DNA from: Enterococcus avium ATCC 14025
GTDB taxonomy: Bacteria > Bacillota > Bacilli > Lactobacillales > Enterococcaceae
Assembly: GCF_000406965.1 (NCBI RefSeq)
Contig: NZ_KE136368.1
Span: forward strand, 1 to 64,000
Direction of reading: 5' to 3'
DNA: 64,000 nucleotides
The notes under the pieces were generated by a model, which saw nothing but the letters and a program-made list of their open reading frames with translations, was not told the DNA's origin and made no database searches. This document shows, one piece after another, positions 49,380 through 57,819 of this stretch. The first letter of the stretch is position 1; each line of letters begins with the position of its first letter. The translations under genes were made by a program, and so were the position numbers.

Positions 49380-50600
49380 ATGAGTAATGAAAAAAAAATG
49401 AATGGAGCACCAATCGCTGTTTTAGGAGGAGGTGCAGCTGCAAAAGCAATCGCAGCTGATTGTGTTTTAGGTGGAAACAAGGTGAATATTTGTGATTTGC
49501 CGGAGTTTGCAGAAACAACACTGAAAAATATAGAGCGTACGGGAATATTACTTACGGGGAATCAAAACAACAAGTATGGATTCAAGCGCTCAGGCAAAGC
49601 GATAATGAATAAAATCACCACAAATGTAAAAGAGTGTGTTGCTGGTTGTAAGCTGGTGATTGTTGCGGTTCCGTCAATTGCACATGATGCATTCTTTGAA
49701 GAGCTGGTACCTGCGTTAGAGGACAACATGATTGTTCATATTATTCCTGATAATTTTGGATCGTTAAAACTGAGAAAGAAAATGCGTGAAAATAATTGTA
49801 ATAAAACAGTAGTTATCGGTGGTTGGTCGAGTGCTCCATATGGAGCGAGAATAGTCAAAGAGGGAGGGGTGTTGACTCCTGAAGTCAGTTTAATGTACCG
49901 AGCAATTACTTTGCGAGGGGCCTCCTTACCTTCAACTGATCAAGAGATATTTTTACAAAGTACAAAAGAGCTGGGCTGCTTTGATACCATCACAGAAGGC
50001 GATGGACCAATCGGAGGGAAAACTGTATTGGATATTGGATTCAGCAATGTTAATCCAGTTCTGCATTGTCCAGGAACAATCTTAGGTGTCGGAGTTATGG
50101 AGAATTGGGGCAGAGTTTTTGGTGGAAATGACAAAAGTACCTACTCAATTTATTCACATGCCTATTGTGAATCGATTTCAGAAGTCCAATACGCATTTTA
50201 TTTGGAAGAAGTAGCTTTGGCCGAGGCAATCGGTGTTGATCTTCAGCGTTTTCCTAAGAAAAATTTCCTTTCACGAACGAGTATTTTGGGGCCTGAATAC
50301 ATGGGAGATGAGTGCATCGTGCCGTTTGATGAACAGTTTGAGATGGCTATTGGAACAGGTCCATTCAGTATTCATGATCGCTATATTACCGAAGATATAC
50401 CAGTAGGCTGCCATGTTTATCATGAATTAGGAAAAAAATTCGACGTTGAAACGAAGGTAATCGACAGCATGATCACTTTGGCTTCTGTTATGACTGGCCA
50501 AGATTTTTCAAAAGAAGGCTTGACCTTAGATGATTTAGGGATTGGAAGCTTAGACAAAAATGCGTTATTGGATTATTTAAATCGCGGGGTGATCGAGTGA
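49380..50600 (+). CDS. NAD/NADP octopine/nopaline (opine) dehydrogenase-family protein
   Basis: A 406-residue protein. The N-terminal Rossmann domain is APIAVLGGGAAAKAIAADCVLGG, followed by VIVAVPSIAHDAFFEEL. The C-terminal domain has the conserved NPVLHCPGTIL with the catalytic histidine and ENWGRVFGG. Opine dehydrogenases reductively join an amino acid to a 2-oxo acid and can run in reverse. ATG at 49380 follows AGGAGG, 24 bases after the T-box terminator. The next gene overlaps. Which amino acid and keto acid are used is not visible. Confidence 0.85.
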   Translation: MSNEKKMNGAPIAVLGGGAAAKAIAADCVLGGNKVNICDLPEFAETTLKNIERTGILLTGNQNNKYGFKRSGKAIMNKITTNVKECVAGCKLVIVAVPSIAHDAFFEELVPALEDNMIVHIIPDNFGSLKLRKKMRENNCNKTVVIGGWSSAPYGARIVKEGGVLTPEVSLMYRAITLRGASLPSTDQEIFLQSTKELGCFDTITEGDGPIGGKTVLDIGFSNVNPVLHCPGTILGVGVMENWGRVFGGNDKSTYSIYSHAYCESISEVQYAFYLEEVALAEAIGVDLQRFPKKNFLSRTSILGPEYMGDECIVPFDEQFEMAIGTGPFSIHDRYITEDIPVGCHVYHELGKKFDVETKVIDSMITLASVMTGQDFSKEGLTLDDLGIGSLDKNALLDYLNRGVIE

Positions 50601-51358
50601 GAAAAGCCAAGAATCTTCAAACAGAGGCAGACTTGATTTCAACTATTCAAGTCGCTCCAACCGCATTTTCAGGGTTTGCGATTGGCATAATAGCAGTCAA
50701 TTTAATCTATCCTAAAATACCCGGCAATGTAGCGAATGCGACGACCTTCGCCTTTCCTGTTCTTTATGAAGTAGTTGATTTTGAAATTGAACAGCTATTT
50801 GAAGGAAGTAAACAAATTCAGGAGCAGGTCATCGATGCAGCAAAAAAATTAGAGAAGCAGGGGGTTCGAGCGATTGTCGGGGCATGCGGTTATTTTGGAC
50901 ATTTTCAAGAAGCTGTCTCAGAAGCTGTAGATATTCCTGCATTTTTATCTAGCATCAGTCAGGTGCCTATTATTAAGCTAGGACTCAAAAAAGAGCAGAA
51001 AATACTAACCCTAGTTGCTAGCGGAAAAGATATAAATGAAGCATTTTTCCGTTCATCCGGAGCAGATTTATCGGATTGTATCATTCGAGAAATAGGTACT
51101 CTAGAAAGCTTTTCTCCGATTCGTTGGGGGAAAACCGAGTTAGATAATCAAAAACTGGAAGCAGATTTAGTTAAGGTGGTACAGACTGAGTTGAATAGGT
51201 CAGCGGAAATTGGAGCGATTTTACTTGAGTGCAGTGATCTTCCTCCGTATTCCTATGCCATTCAACAAGTATCCGGATTGCCAGTCTTTGACTTTATTAG
51301 TTTAATAAACTGGGTGCATTTTGCAGTAGTTCAATCAAAATATTATGGACACTTCTAA
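50597..51358 (+). CDS. Asp/Glu/hydantoin racemase-superfamily protein
   Basis: A 253-residue protein with the two-cysteine arrangement of cofactor-independent amino-acid racemases: GACGYFGHFQ near residue 93 and LLECSDLPPYSY near residue 214. GTG start overlaps the dehydrogenase stop (GTGA). It could racemise an amino acid released from, or used for, an opine. A maleate-isomerase-like role is an alternative, because this superfamily is diverse. Confidence 0.78.
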   Translation: MRKAKNLQTEADLISTIQVAPTAFSGFAIGIIAVNLIYPKIPGNVANATTFAFPVLYEVVDFEIEQLFEGSKQIQEQVIDAAKKLEKQGVRAIVGACGYFGHFQEAVSEAVDIPAFLSSISQVPIIKLGLKKEQKILTLVASGKDINEAFFRSSGADLSDCIIREIGTLESFSPIRWGKTELDNQKLEADLVKVVQTELNRSAEIGAILLECSDLPPYSYAIQQVSGLPVFDFISLINWVHFAVVQSKYYGHF

Positions 51359-51416
51359 AAGAATCTATAAGAGGAGTGAATCCGACAAAATAAGAAATGA
51401 ATAAGGAGAAAATATT

Positions 51417-52247
51417 ATGAATAGAAAGACAATCATTTTTTCAATTTTATTAACGATAATCTTCGTTTTAGCAGGATGTACGAAGGCTTCGACAAATGAA
51501 AAAAAGGAAGATACGTTAGTGGTAGGAACGTTACCCACCCCACATGGAGAGATTTTAGAGTATGTGAAACCTATGTTAGAAAAAGAAGGAGTCAAATTGG
51601 AAATAAAAAACTTTGATGACTATATCCTTCCTAATAAAGCTTTGGCTGATAACGATATTGACGCAAATTATTTTCAACATGTTCCTTTTTTTGAGCAAGC
51701 AATAAAAGAAAATGGATACAAATTTGCGGATGCTGGAGCTGTTCACGTTGAACCAATGGGACTTTATTCAAAGAAAATAAAATCAGTGGCAGATTTAAAG
51801 GATGGTGCAACAATCATTACTTCTAATTCTGTATCTGATTGGGGTCGAATCATTACGATTCTTCAAAATGCCGGTTTAGTCAAAGTGAAGGATGGGGTTG
51901 ATCTTGAAACGGCCAATTTTGAGGATATTGAAGAAAATCCTAAAAATTTAGTATTCGAACATTCAATTGATCCATCACTTTTAACTAGTGCATACAACAA
52001 TGAAGAAGGCGATCTAGTAGCAATCAATGCAAATTTTGCTTATCAAGCAAAGCTGAATCCTGTTAAGGATGCAATTCTTTTAGAGGAAGACAACTCCCCA
52101 TATGGAAATATTATCGCTGTACGAAAAGAAGATAAAAATGATCCACGTGTAAAAAAACTTGTCAAAGTATTACATGATGAAGACGTACAAGAATGGATAT
52201 TGAAGAAATGGGAGGGGTCTGTAAAACCCGTTTCAATAGATAACTAA
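51417..52247 (+). CDS. MetQ/NlpA-family substrate-binding lipoprotein
   Basis: A 276-residue binding protein with a lipoprotein signal peptide (FVLAGC, cysteine 21). Family blocks TLPTPHGEILEYVKPMLEKEGVKLEIKNFDDY, DANYFQHVPFFE, and SNSVSDWGR are intact. Most members bind methionine or close analogues and work with MetN and MetI, which are not encoded here. It presumably borrows an ABC module encoded elsewhere. Strong AAGGAG site. Confidence 0.9.
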   Translation: MNRKTIIFSILLTIIFVLAGCTKASTNEKKEDTLVVGTLPTPHGEILEYVKPMLEKEGVKLEIKNFDDYILPNKALADNDIDANYFQHVPFFEQAIKENGYKFADAGAVHVEPMGLYSKKIKSVADLKDGATIITSNSVSDWGRIITILQNAGLVKVKDGVDLETANFEDIEENPKNLVFEHSIDPSLLTSAYNNEEGDLVAINANFAYQAKLNPVKDAILLEEDNSPYGNIIAVRKEDKNDPRVKKLVKVLHDEDVQEWILKKWEGSVKPVSIDN

Positions 52248-52534
52248 TCATTCAAACGTTACTCGAACTTATAGATGCGGATTTTGGATAGAGAATTTTA
52301 ATTTTGAAAAGAATAATAATGAGGGAAAAGTAGAAAAGCTATAAATTTTAGTTTTCCAACTTTCTGCCTGAAAAATCTGAAACGTAGATAAAACAATACT
52401 TTAAATCGTTATATCCTTAAATAGGATGTACTTTGAAAGTAGAGTAAAAGACAGTAAAAAATGATCATAAATCAGTTTTAAAATTGCATGAGAAATCTAC
52501 ATTTTTACTGTCAGTTTTTCAATATTCTTCAAAA
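52248..52534. other. intergenic region with an inverted repeat
   Basis: AT-rich and without genes. A 13-bp inverted repeat, GACAGTAAAAAATG at 52450-52463 and CATTTTTACTGTC at 52500-52512, differs only by one bulged A. It has no T tail and may be a small element or a regulatory site. Confidence 0.5.
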
Positions 52535-52558
52535 AGAAACGGCGATTTTGCCGTTTCT
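52535..52558. repeat. left copy of terminator-like hairpin flanking IS1182 element
   Basis: A GAAACGGC-GATTTT-GCCGTTTC hairpin. An identical 24-base copy in the same orientation is at 54100-54123. The left copy is preceded by AAAAA and the right copy followed by TTTT. This suggests a single bidirectional terminator was duplicated when the element inserted. Confidence 0.85.
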
Positions 52559-54099
52559 CAGAACAGACTGTAGACAAAGTCCATTTTATGGATGATGTCT
52601 ACAGTCTTTTCTTTTATAATAGATTTATGAAAACGAATGCAAGGAGTGATAGTTATGATGTCTAAAAACAATACGAATGGTAGAAATCAATTTGCGATGC
52701 TTACGATTGATGATCTAGTTCCTCAAGATCATCTCGTTCGAAAGATTGATGCCGCGCTTGATTTTGAATTTATTTATCCAATCGTCGAAGCCACTTACTC
52801 CGATTTAGGTCGCCCAAGTATCGATCCAGTGATTCTGATCAAATTGGTGTTTATTCAGTATTTATTCGGTATCCGTTCCATGCGACAAACCATTAAGGAA
52901 GTCGATACCAATGTCGCTTACCGCTGGTTTTTAGGCTATTCCTTCGAGGAGAAAATCCCCCATTTCTCAACTTTTGGAAAGAATTATGTCCGCCGATTTA
53001 GAGAAACGACGGTGTTTGAGGATATTTTTGCCTATATTTTAGAACAAGCAGTTAAAGCAGGTTTTGTAACAGAGGATAATTTGTATCTTGATTCTACCCA
53101 CATCAAAGCTAACGCCAATAAACATAAGTTTACGAAAGAAATGACCCATGATGAAGCGAAAGCCTATCAGGATGAATTAGAAGATGAGATCAATCGTCAA
53201 CGAATAGAGGCCGGAAAACGCCCTTTTACTTTGGACTTAGAAAAGGAAGTGAAGCTGAAAGAAAGAAAAATAAGTAAGGCTGATCCGGAAAGCGGCTACT
53301 ACGTCAAAGGCGAACGAGAAAAACAATTTGCTTATTCTGCCCATACTTCATGCGACGACAACGGATTTATTCTTAGCACAATCATCACTCCTGGAAATAT
53401 TCATGACAGTCAAGTCGCCTTTCAGCTCGTCAAACAATCGAAGAGACTTTTTCCTGAAATCAACTGTGTTGTCGCTGATGCTGGGTATAAGACACCTAAG
53501 TTTGTTCACTTTTTGACTCATTTGAACCTTCGACCTTGTTTGCCTTATTCAAGGCCCAAAGGGAAAAAGGGGTTATTATCAAAAAACGAGTTTCTCTATG
53601 ACGAGTATTATGATTGTTACATTTGTCCGCAAGATCAAATGCTCGCTTTTTCAACGGTTAATCGAGAAGGGTACCGAGAATACAAATCCAATCCAAAAGA
53701 ATGTGTGAACTGTCCTCTGCTAAACCAATGTACCAAAAGTAAAAATCATCAACGAGTCATCACGAGACATGTTTGGGGAGATCTGATGGATGAAGTGGAA
53801 CATCTTCGCCTAACGGATCTGAATAAATCAATTTACAAAAAACGGAAACAAACGATTGAACGAATATTTGCGGATGCAAAAGAAAAGCATGGGATGCGTT
53901 GGACCAAGTATCGAGGCTTGGAAAAAGTCGCGACGCATACGATGCTAGTGTTTGCTGCAATGAATTTAAAGAAATTAGCCACCTGGCTATGGAAAGGCAA
54001 GGAGCCTTTATTTTTTTGTTCAAAATTTCGAAAGAAATCAGATAAAAAGACGTCTCAAACTCAAATTACGAGTTCGAGACGTCTTTTGTCTACAGTCTG
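52559..54099 (+). mobile_element. IS1182-family insertion sequence
   Basis: One transposase gene between inverted repeats CAGACTGTAGACAAAG (52564-52579) and CTTTTGTCTACAGTCTG (54083-54099). The left end has five extra bases (CAGAA) between the repeat and the flanking hairpin. The element is flanked by 24-bp direct repeats that are themselves hairpins. An inverted copy of the left IR at 52596-52607 forms a stem before the gene. A terminator stem AGACGTCTC/GAGACGTCT at 54046-54084 ends it. Confidence 0.88.
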
Positions 54100-54100
54100 A
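52655..54100 (+). CDS. IS1182-family transposase
   Basis: A 481-residue DDE transposase. ATG at 52655 lies eight bases after AAGGAG. The DUF772-type N-terminus is TIDDLVPQDHLVRKIDAALDFEFIYPIV. The catalytic acidic residues are probably in NLYLDSTHIKANANKHK, VVADAGYKTPK and the C-terminal KRKQTIERIFADAKEKHGMRWTKYRG. A CVNCPLLNQC zinc knuckle lies between. The stop overlaps the right end of the element. The gene looks intact. Confidence 0.92.
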   Translation: MMSKNNTNGRNQFAMLTIDDLVPQDHLVRKIDAALDFEFIYPIVEATYSDLGRPSIDPVILIKLVFIQYLFGIRSMRQTIKEVDTNVAYRWFLGYSFEEKIPHFSTFGKNYVRRFRETTVFEDIFAYILEQAVKAGFVTEDNLYLDSTHIKANANKHKFTKEMTHDEAKAYQDELEDEINRQRIEAGKRPFTLDLEKEVKLKERKISKADPESGYYVKGEREKQFAYSAHTSCDDNGFILSTIITPGNIHDSQVAFQLVKQSKRLFPEINCVVADAGYKTPKFVHFLTHLNLRPCLPYSRPKGKKGLLSKNEFLYDEYYDCYICPQDQMLAFSTVNREGYREYKSNPKECVNCPLLNQCTKSKNHQRVITRHVWGDLMDEVEHLRLTDLNKSIYKKRKQTIERIFADAKEKHGMRWTKYRGLEKVATHTMLVFAAMNLKKLATWLWKGKEPLFFCSKFRKKSDKKTSQTQITSSRRLLSTV

Positions 54101-54123
54101 GAAACGGCGATTTTGCCGTTTCT
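54100..54123. repeat. right copy of terminator-like hairpin flanking IS1182 element
   Basis: Identical in sequence and orientation to 52535-52558 and followed by TTTT, so this copy could still terminate transcription rightward. The left copy still has its A tract for leftward transcripts but lost its T tract. Confidence 0.85.
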
Positions 54124-54290
54124 TTTATAACGCGAGTAGTTAAGATATGAGTTTTGATTAGCTAACCACTCGCTTTTTTCATCTATTGTCGTATTAGCGT
54201 ATATAAATTGTTCGGAAAAAGACAAATCTTGAATTCAATACGAATGTAAAAGAGTATTTTCAAGGAGATAAATCCGATCAAAGAAAAGAA

Positions 54291-56189
54291 TTAATCTTTT
54301 AACAATAGTTGAGGTTCTTTTTTAGCAATGTAACTTTCTAGTGTTGTTCGATCAACGAGAGCTGTTGTAATACCATCACGTGAGACTAGAAATCCTGCCG
54401 CATAAATAGCAATTTGGATAGCTTTTTCCAAACAGTAGTCTCGTAACAAATATGCAGACAATGCACTAATAAATGCATCGCTTGCTCCAGTGCTATCAAC
54501 AGCGGAGAAGTTGGTAGCAGGGAAATATTTTCCTTGCTTAGAATTCTTAAGAAAACAGCCATTTTTACCTAAAGTAACAATAACGTTTCCGACACCTTTG
54601 GAAATTAAAAAATCAACCTTTTCTTCAATCGTTTTGTAATCGGGGCATAATGAAGTTAATTCTTCCTCATTTGGAATGAGATAATCCACCTTAGCTAAAA
54701 GAGAATCAGGTATTTTTTTTGAAGCAGAAGGTTTCAATATTGTTTTAACCGCATTTTCTGTAGCTAATGTACAAGTCATTTCTACAGCATCAATTGGAAT
54801 CTCTGTTTGTACGAGACAATATTTCACGTTAGAGAATAGCTTATGTTTATTTTTGATAAATGTAGGCGATAGTTCTGCATTCGCTCCGGGTAAAATTGAG
54901 ATCATTGAATCACCGCTAGATTCTACAGAAATATAAGCCTGACCTGTTTCTGTCTCGTTTGAGCGTGTGATGCCTTCAGTATCTACACTATTTTTCTTGA
55001 GCTCTTGAAACATTGTATTTGAGTCACTATCTGTTCCTATACAGCCAATCAAACGAACCTGATGTCCGAGTTTTGCAGTTCCAATTGCTTGGTTTAATCC
55101 TTTTCCACCTGGACGTTTACTCAGATTAGATAGAAAATTTGTCGCACCGTTATGAGGAAGCTTCGAAGAATAGAGATAAGTATCCATGTTTATACTTCCA
55201 ACAACGAGAACTTTAGAGCGTTCATTTTCTGCTGGAATTCCAATTGATTTTGTATTAGCCAAAACCATTTTTTCATTAAATGGTTTTGGCTCTTCTGCTT
55301 TTGTAATCAGGTTGATGAGCGCTTGACATATATGAGCTCCAAAATCTGTTTTGTTGATAGTGACTGTTGAAAGAGAATTTTGATAATTCGTAAATTCTAT
55401 ATCTGTATCATTACGAATCGAAAGTAATGAATAATCATTAGGTGCTTTTAGACCACTTTGCATGGTCAAATTGTAGAGCTCAATTGATTTATAAAAATCA
55501 GCAGATACGAACCCAGAAATTTGTTTTTCAATAATAAAATCATTGATAGAAAAATCTAATGTATTGATGATCATTGAATCATTGAACTTCAAATTGTACT
55601 TAAAAAGAGCTTTTTTATACCCATTAATAAAATGTTCTTTACTTTTATCTTCTCGTACAATACAAGCGATTCTTTTGTGTTTTTTTTCAATCAATTGTTC
55701 TGTTAGAAAATAGGAAATTTCTTCATACGGAACCCAATAGGATGCTTCATCTTTCCACTTTCCCAATAACACATGCGGAATATTTAATGTTTCAATATGC
55801 TTCAAGTTTTTTAAGCTGCTTTCATTTATCGGATCCCAAATTATTCCGTCCACTTGTTTTGTACATAAGGAGGTAATATTTCTAAGTTCTTGTTTGTGAT
55901 CACCAAGACTGTTAAGAATTATCGGACTATAACCTGTTTGCTGTGCATACTCAATCATTCCGTTTAAGGCATTATCCGTATATTTATCTGAATTAATCAA
56001 TATACCAATTGAACCAGTAGTTGTAGTGGAGTTAATGGTAGATGAATAGGGAGTGTAATTGTATTCATGAACTATTTTTAAAACCCTTTCACGAGTTTCT
56101 TTACTAATACTGGCGTCTTTTTTATTTACGATCTTTGAAACCGTGGATACAGATACTCCAGCTAATTTTGCAATATCTCTTATATTCAT
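54291..56189 (-). CDS. LacI-type repressor fused to PfkB-family (ribokinase-like) sugar kinase
   Basis: A 632-residue fusion. Residues 1-60 are a LacI HTH (MNIRDIAKLAGVSVSTVSKIVNKK). Residues about 60-330 are a periplasmic-binding-protein effector domain (GSIGILINSDKY, VDGIIWDP). Residues about 335-632 are a complete PfkB kinase with VLVVGSINMDTYLYSSKLP, RPGGKGLNQAIGTAKLG, IPNEEELTSL and the catalytic block AVDSTGASDAF (usually GAGD; here GASD with the aspartate kept). ATG at 56189 follows AAAGGAGAAG. It faces the ECF/nucleoside operon, where a separate ribokinase is also encoded. Confidence 0.93.
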   Translation of the reverse strand: MNIRDIAKLAGVSVSTVSKIVNKKDASISKETRERVLKIVHEYNYTPYSSTINSTTTTGSIGILINSDKYTDNALNGMIEYAQQTGYSPIILNSLGDHKQELRNITSLCTKQVDGIIWDPINESSLKNLKHIETLNIPHVLLGKWKDEASYWVPYEEISYFLTEQLIEKKHKRIACIVREDKSKEHFINGYKKALFKYNLKFNDSMIINTLDFSINDFIIEKQISGFVSADFYKSIELYNLTMQSGLKAPNDYSLLSIRNDTDIEFTNYQNSLSTVTINKTDFGAHICQALINLITKAEEPKPFNEKMVLANTKSIGIPAENERSKVLVVGSINMDTYLYSSKLPHNGATNFLSNLSKRPGGKGLNQAIGTAKLGHQVRLIGCIGTDSDSNTMFQELKKNSVDTEGITRSNETETGQAYISVESSGDSMISILPGANAELSPTFIKNKHKLFSNVKYCLVQTEIPIDAVEMTCTLATENAVKTILKPSASKKIPDSLLAKVDYLIPNEEELTSLCPDYKTIEEKVDFLISKGVGNVIVTLGKNGCFLKNSKQGKYFPATNFSAVDSTGASDAFISALSAYLLRDYCLEKAIQIAIYAAGFLVSRDGITTALVDRTTLESYIAKKEPQLLLKD

Positions 56190-56223
56190 ATACTTCTCCT
56201 TTATCCTCGTTATCTTTCTTTTC

Positions 56224-56253
56224 ATCATACTCAACCAATTCAAAAAGGGTCAA
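56224..56253 (-). promoter_or_regulatory. promoter of the LacI-PfkB gene
   Basis: On the minus strand TTGACC (56248-56253) and TATGAT (56224-56229) are 18 bases apart and about 30 bases before the start codon. It diverges from the operon promoter at 56302. Confidence 0.65.
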
Positions 56254-56301
56254 GTGTGTTTGAATAAAAAGAACAAAAATTTCGTGCTTCAAAAAATTAT
56301 A

Positions 56302-56364
56302 TTGACAAATTTGTTATGCGGTGATAAATTCTAATCAAGGAAAACGTTTTCCGAAAATGTTTTC
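56302..56364 (+). promoter_or_regulatory. promoter and tandem LacI-type operators of the nucleoside operon
   Basis: TTGACA-17-TAAATT (56302-56307, 56325-56330). Directly at the expected transcription start is the perfect palindrome GGAAAACGTTTTCC (56339-56352), followed at once by GAAAATGTTTTC (56353-56364). Both have the central CG/TG symmetry of LacI-family operators and are likely sites for the adjacent repressor-kinase. Resemblance to a cre box means CcpA could also bind. Confidence 0.75.
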
Positions 56365-56403
56365 TTAAATTGATTTTATCACACTTTAAAAAGGGGAACT
56401 ACA

Positions 56404-57030
56404 ATGAAAAAATACTTTCAAGCATTTCTCCATAGGAATTTTTCGACAAAGGTACTTGTATTGATACCAATCGCTGTTGGAATCAACTTGATTGGTGGCA
56501 CACTCTGTTCAGCGTTAAAGTTACCACTATTTCTAGATATGATTGGTACCGTTTTAGTAGCATGTTTGGCCGGCCCTTGGGTAGCAGCGCTTTGCGGTCT
56601 GATCACTAATCTATTTTTGGCAATTGTGACAAATCCAGTTTTTTTCCCTTATGCACTTGTCAGTATCTTATGTGGATTAGTAACAGGATATTTAGTAATG
56701 GCTGGCTTTTTTAAGAACATTGGTGGAGCGATATTCACTTGGTTAGCCTGTACGTTGACGAATTCTTTTACATCATCTTTAATCACTATCTTTGTATATG
56801 GTGGGGCAACAGGAATTAACACAAGTTCACTGGCAACAGCAGCATTGATAGCGGCTACAAAAGAAATCGTTCTTTCTGTATTTTCAACATCAATAATAGA
56901 GAATTTAATCGATAAGGGATTAGTTTTTCTAATCGTCTATTGGTTGGTAAAAAAAATACCCAAACGTTTCTCTAGTCAATATGCGCCTTTGGACAATGCT
57001 CCGTTGACAAATAGAAAAATGAAAAACTGA
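56404..57030 (+). CDS. ECF transporter S component, probably nucleoside-specific
   Basis: A 208-residue membrane protein with about five to six hydrophobic segments. The N-terminus FSTKVLVLIPIAVGINLIGGTLCSALKLPLFLDMIGTVLVACLAGPW is typical of S components and provides the substrate-binding loop. I cannot match it to a named vitamin S component. Nucleoside hydrolase and ribokinase genes in the same operon suggest a nucleoside or ribose-containing ligand. Confidence 0.85.
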   Translation: MKKYFQAFLHRNFSTKVLVLIPIAVGINLIGGTLCSALKLPLFLDMIGTVLVACLAGPWVAALCGLITNLFLAIVTNPVFFPYALVSILCGLVTGYLVMAGFFKNIGGAIFTWLACTLTNSFTSSLITIFVYGGATGINTSSLATAALIAATKEIVLSVFSTSIIENLIDKGLVFLIVYWLVKKIPKRFSSQYAPLDNAPLTNRKMKN

Positions 57031-57042
57031 AGGTGAGATTTT

Positions 57043-57807
57043 GTGAAGAAGGATAATAAAATATATGGATTTATTAGAGAGTTAAATCCAATTACTAAAT
57101 TAATACTAGTCCTAAGTTTAGGCATAGGTTGTATGATCTATCCCAGTTCTTTTTTAGGATACTATTTGTTAGTGATTATTCTGATTCTCTCTTTTTTCAT
57201 GGGAACAGGTAGAAAAGTTAGTTTATTGATACTGGGCTTCGGAATCCCAGTTACGTTGATGTTACTTTTTATCCAAGGATTATATAGTCCTAAAAATACG
57301 ATAATCATAGCTGATTTAGGGTTTGCTAGCCTCGGTTTAGAAGGAACCATGTATGCTTTAAAAATTTCTTCTACCTTATTGGTCTTTTTGACAACATTTT
57401 ATCTTTTTTTAAACTCAACTAAAAATTCAGAAACAGTTGCGGCATTAACTCAATCGGGTCTAAATATGAAAATCGGCTATCTTATTTTGGCTAGCCTCAA
57501 TGTTGTTCCACAAATGCAAAGAAAAGTGAAAATTATTCAAGAAGCACAAGAATCTCGTGGTGTTGAAGTAACAGGTTCTTTCTTACAACGAGCGAAAGCA
57601 TTTCTACCGTTAATAGGACCAGTTGTTCTATCTTCTTTGACAGATGCCCAAGAGAGAGGGATGACCCTTGAGACAAGGGGCTTTAGTATTAAAGGAATCA
57701 AACCAACAACACTAATCGAAGTGAAACATAAACCTAGCGATACCTTTCTAAAAGGTTTTTCCATTTTTTTCTTATTAATATGTTTGATTGTTCGATTTTG
57801 GAATTAG
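57043..57807 (+). CDS. ECF transporter T component (EcfT)
   Basis: A 254-residue membrane subunit that couples the S component to the ATPases. Five or so hydrophobic segments; the coupling helices contain AQESRGVEV and AQERGMTLETRGF, the two A-R-G motifs that contact EcfA and EcfA'. GTG start at 57043 after AAGGTGAG. Confidence 0.92.
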   Translation: MKKDNKIYGFIRELNPITKLILVLSLGIGCMIYPSSFLGYYLLVIILILSFFMGTGRKVSLLILGFGIPVTLMLLFIQGLYSPKNTIIIADLGFASLGLEGTMYALKISSTLLVFLTTFYLFLNSTKNSETVAALTQSGLNMKIGYLILASLNVVPQMQRKVKIIQEAQESRGVEVTGSFLQRAKAFLPLIGPVVLSSLTDAQERGMTLETRGFSIKGIKPTTLIEVKHKPSDTFLKGFSIFFLLICLIVRFWN

Positions 57808-57819
57808 TGAGGTGATTAG

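Noticed and set aside
52535-54123. Short CRISPR-like array suggested by repeated hairpins
   Set aside because: Only two copies exist, 1.5 kb apart and bordering a transposase gene; they are explained by target duplication.
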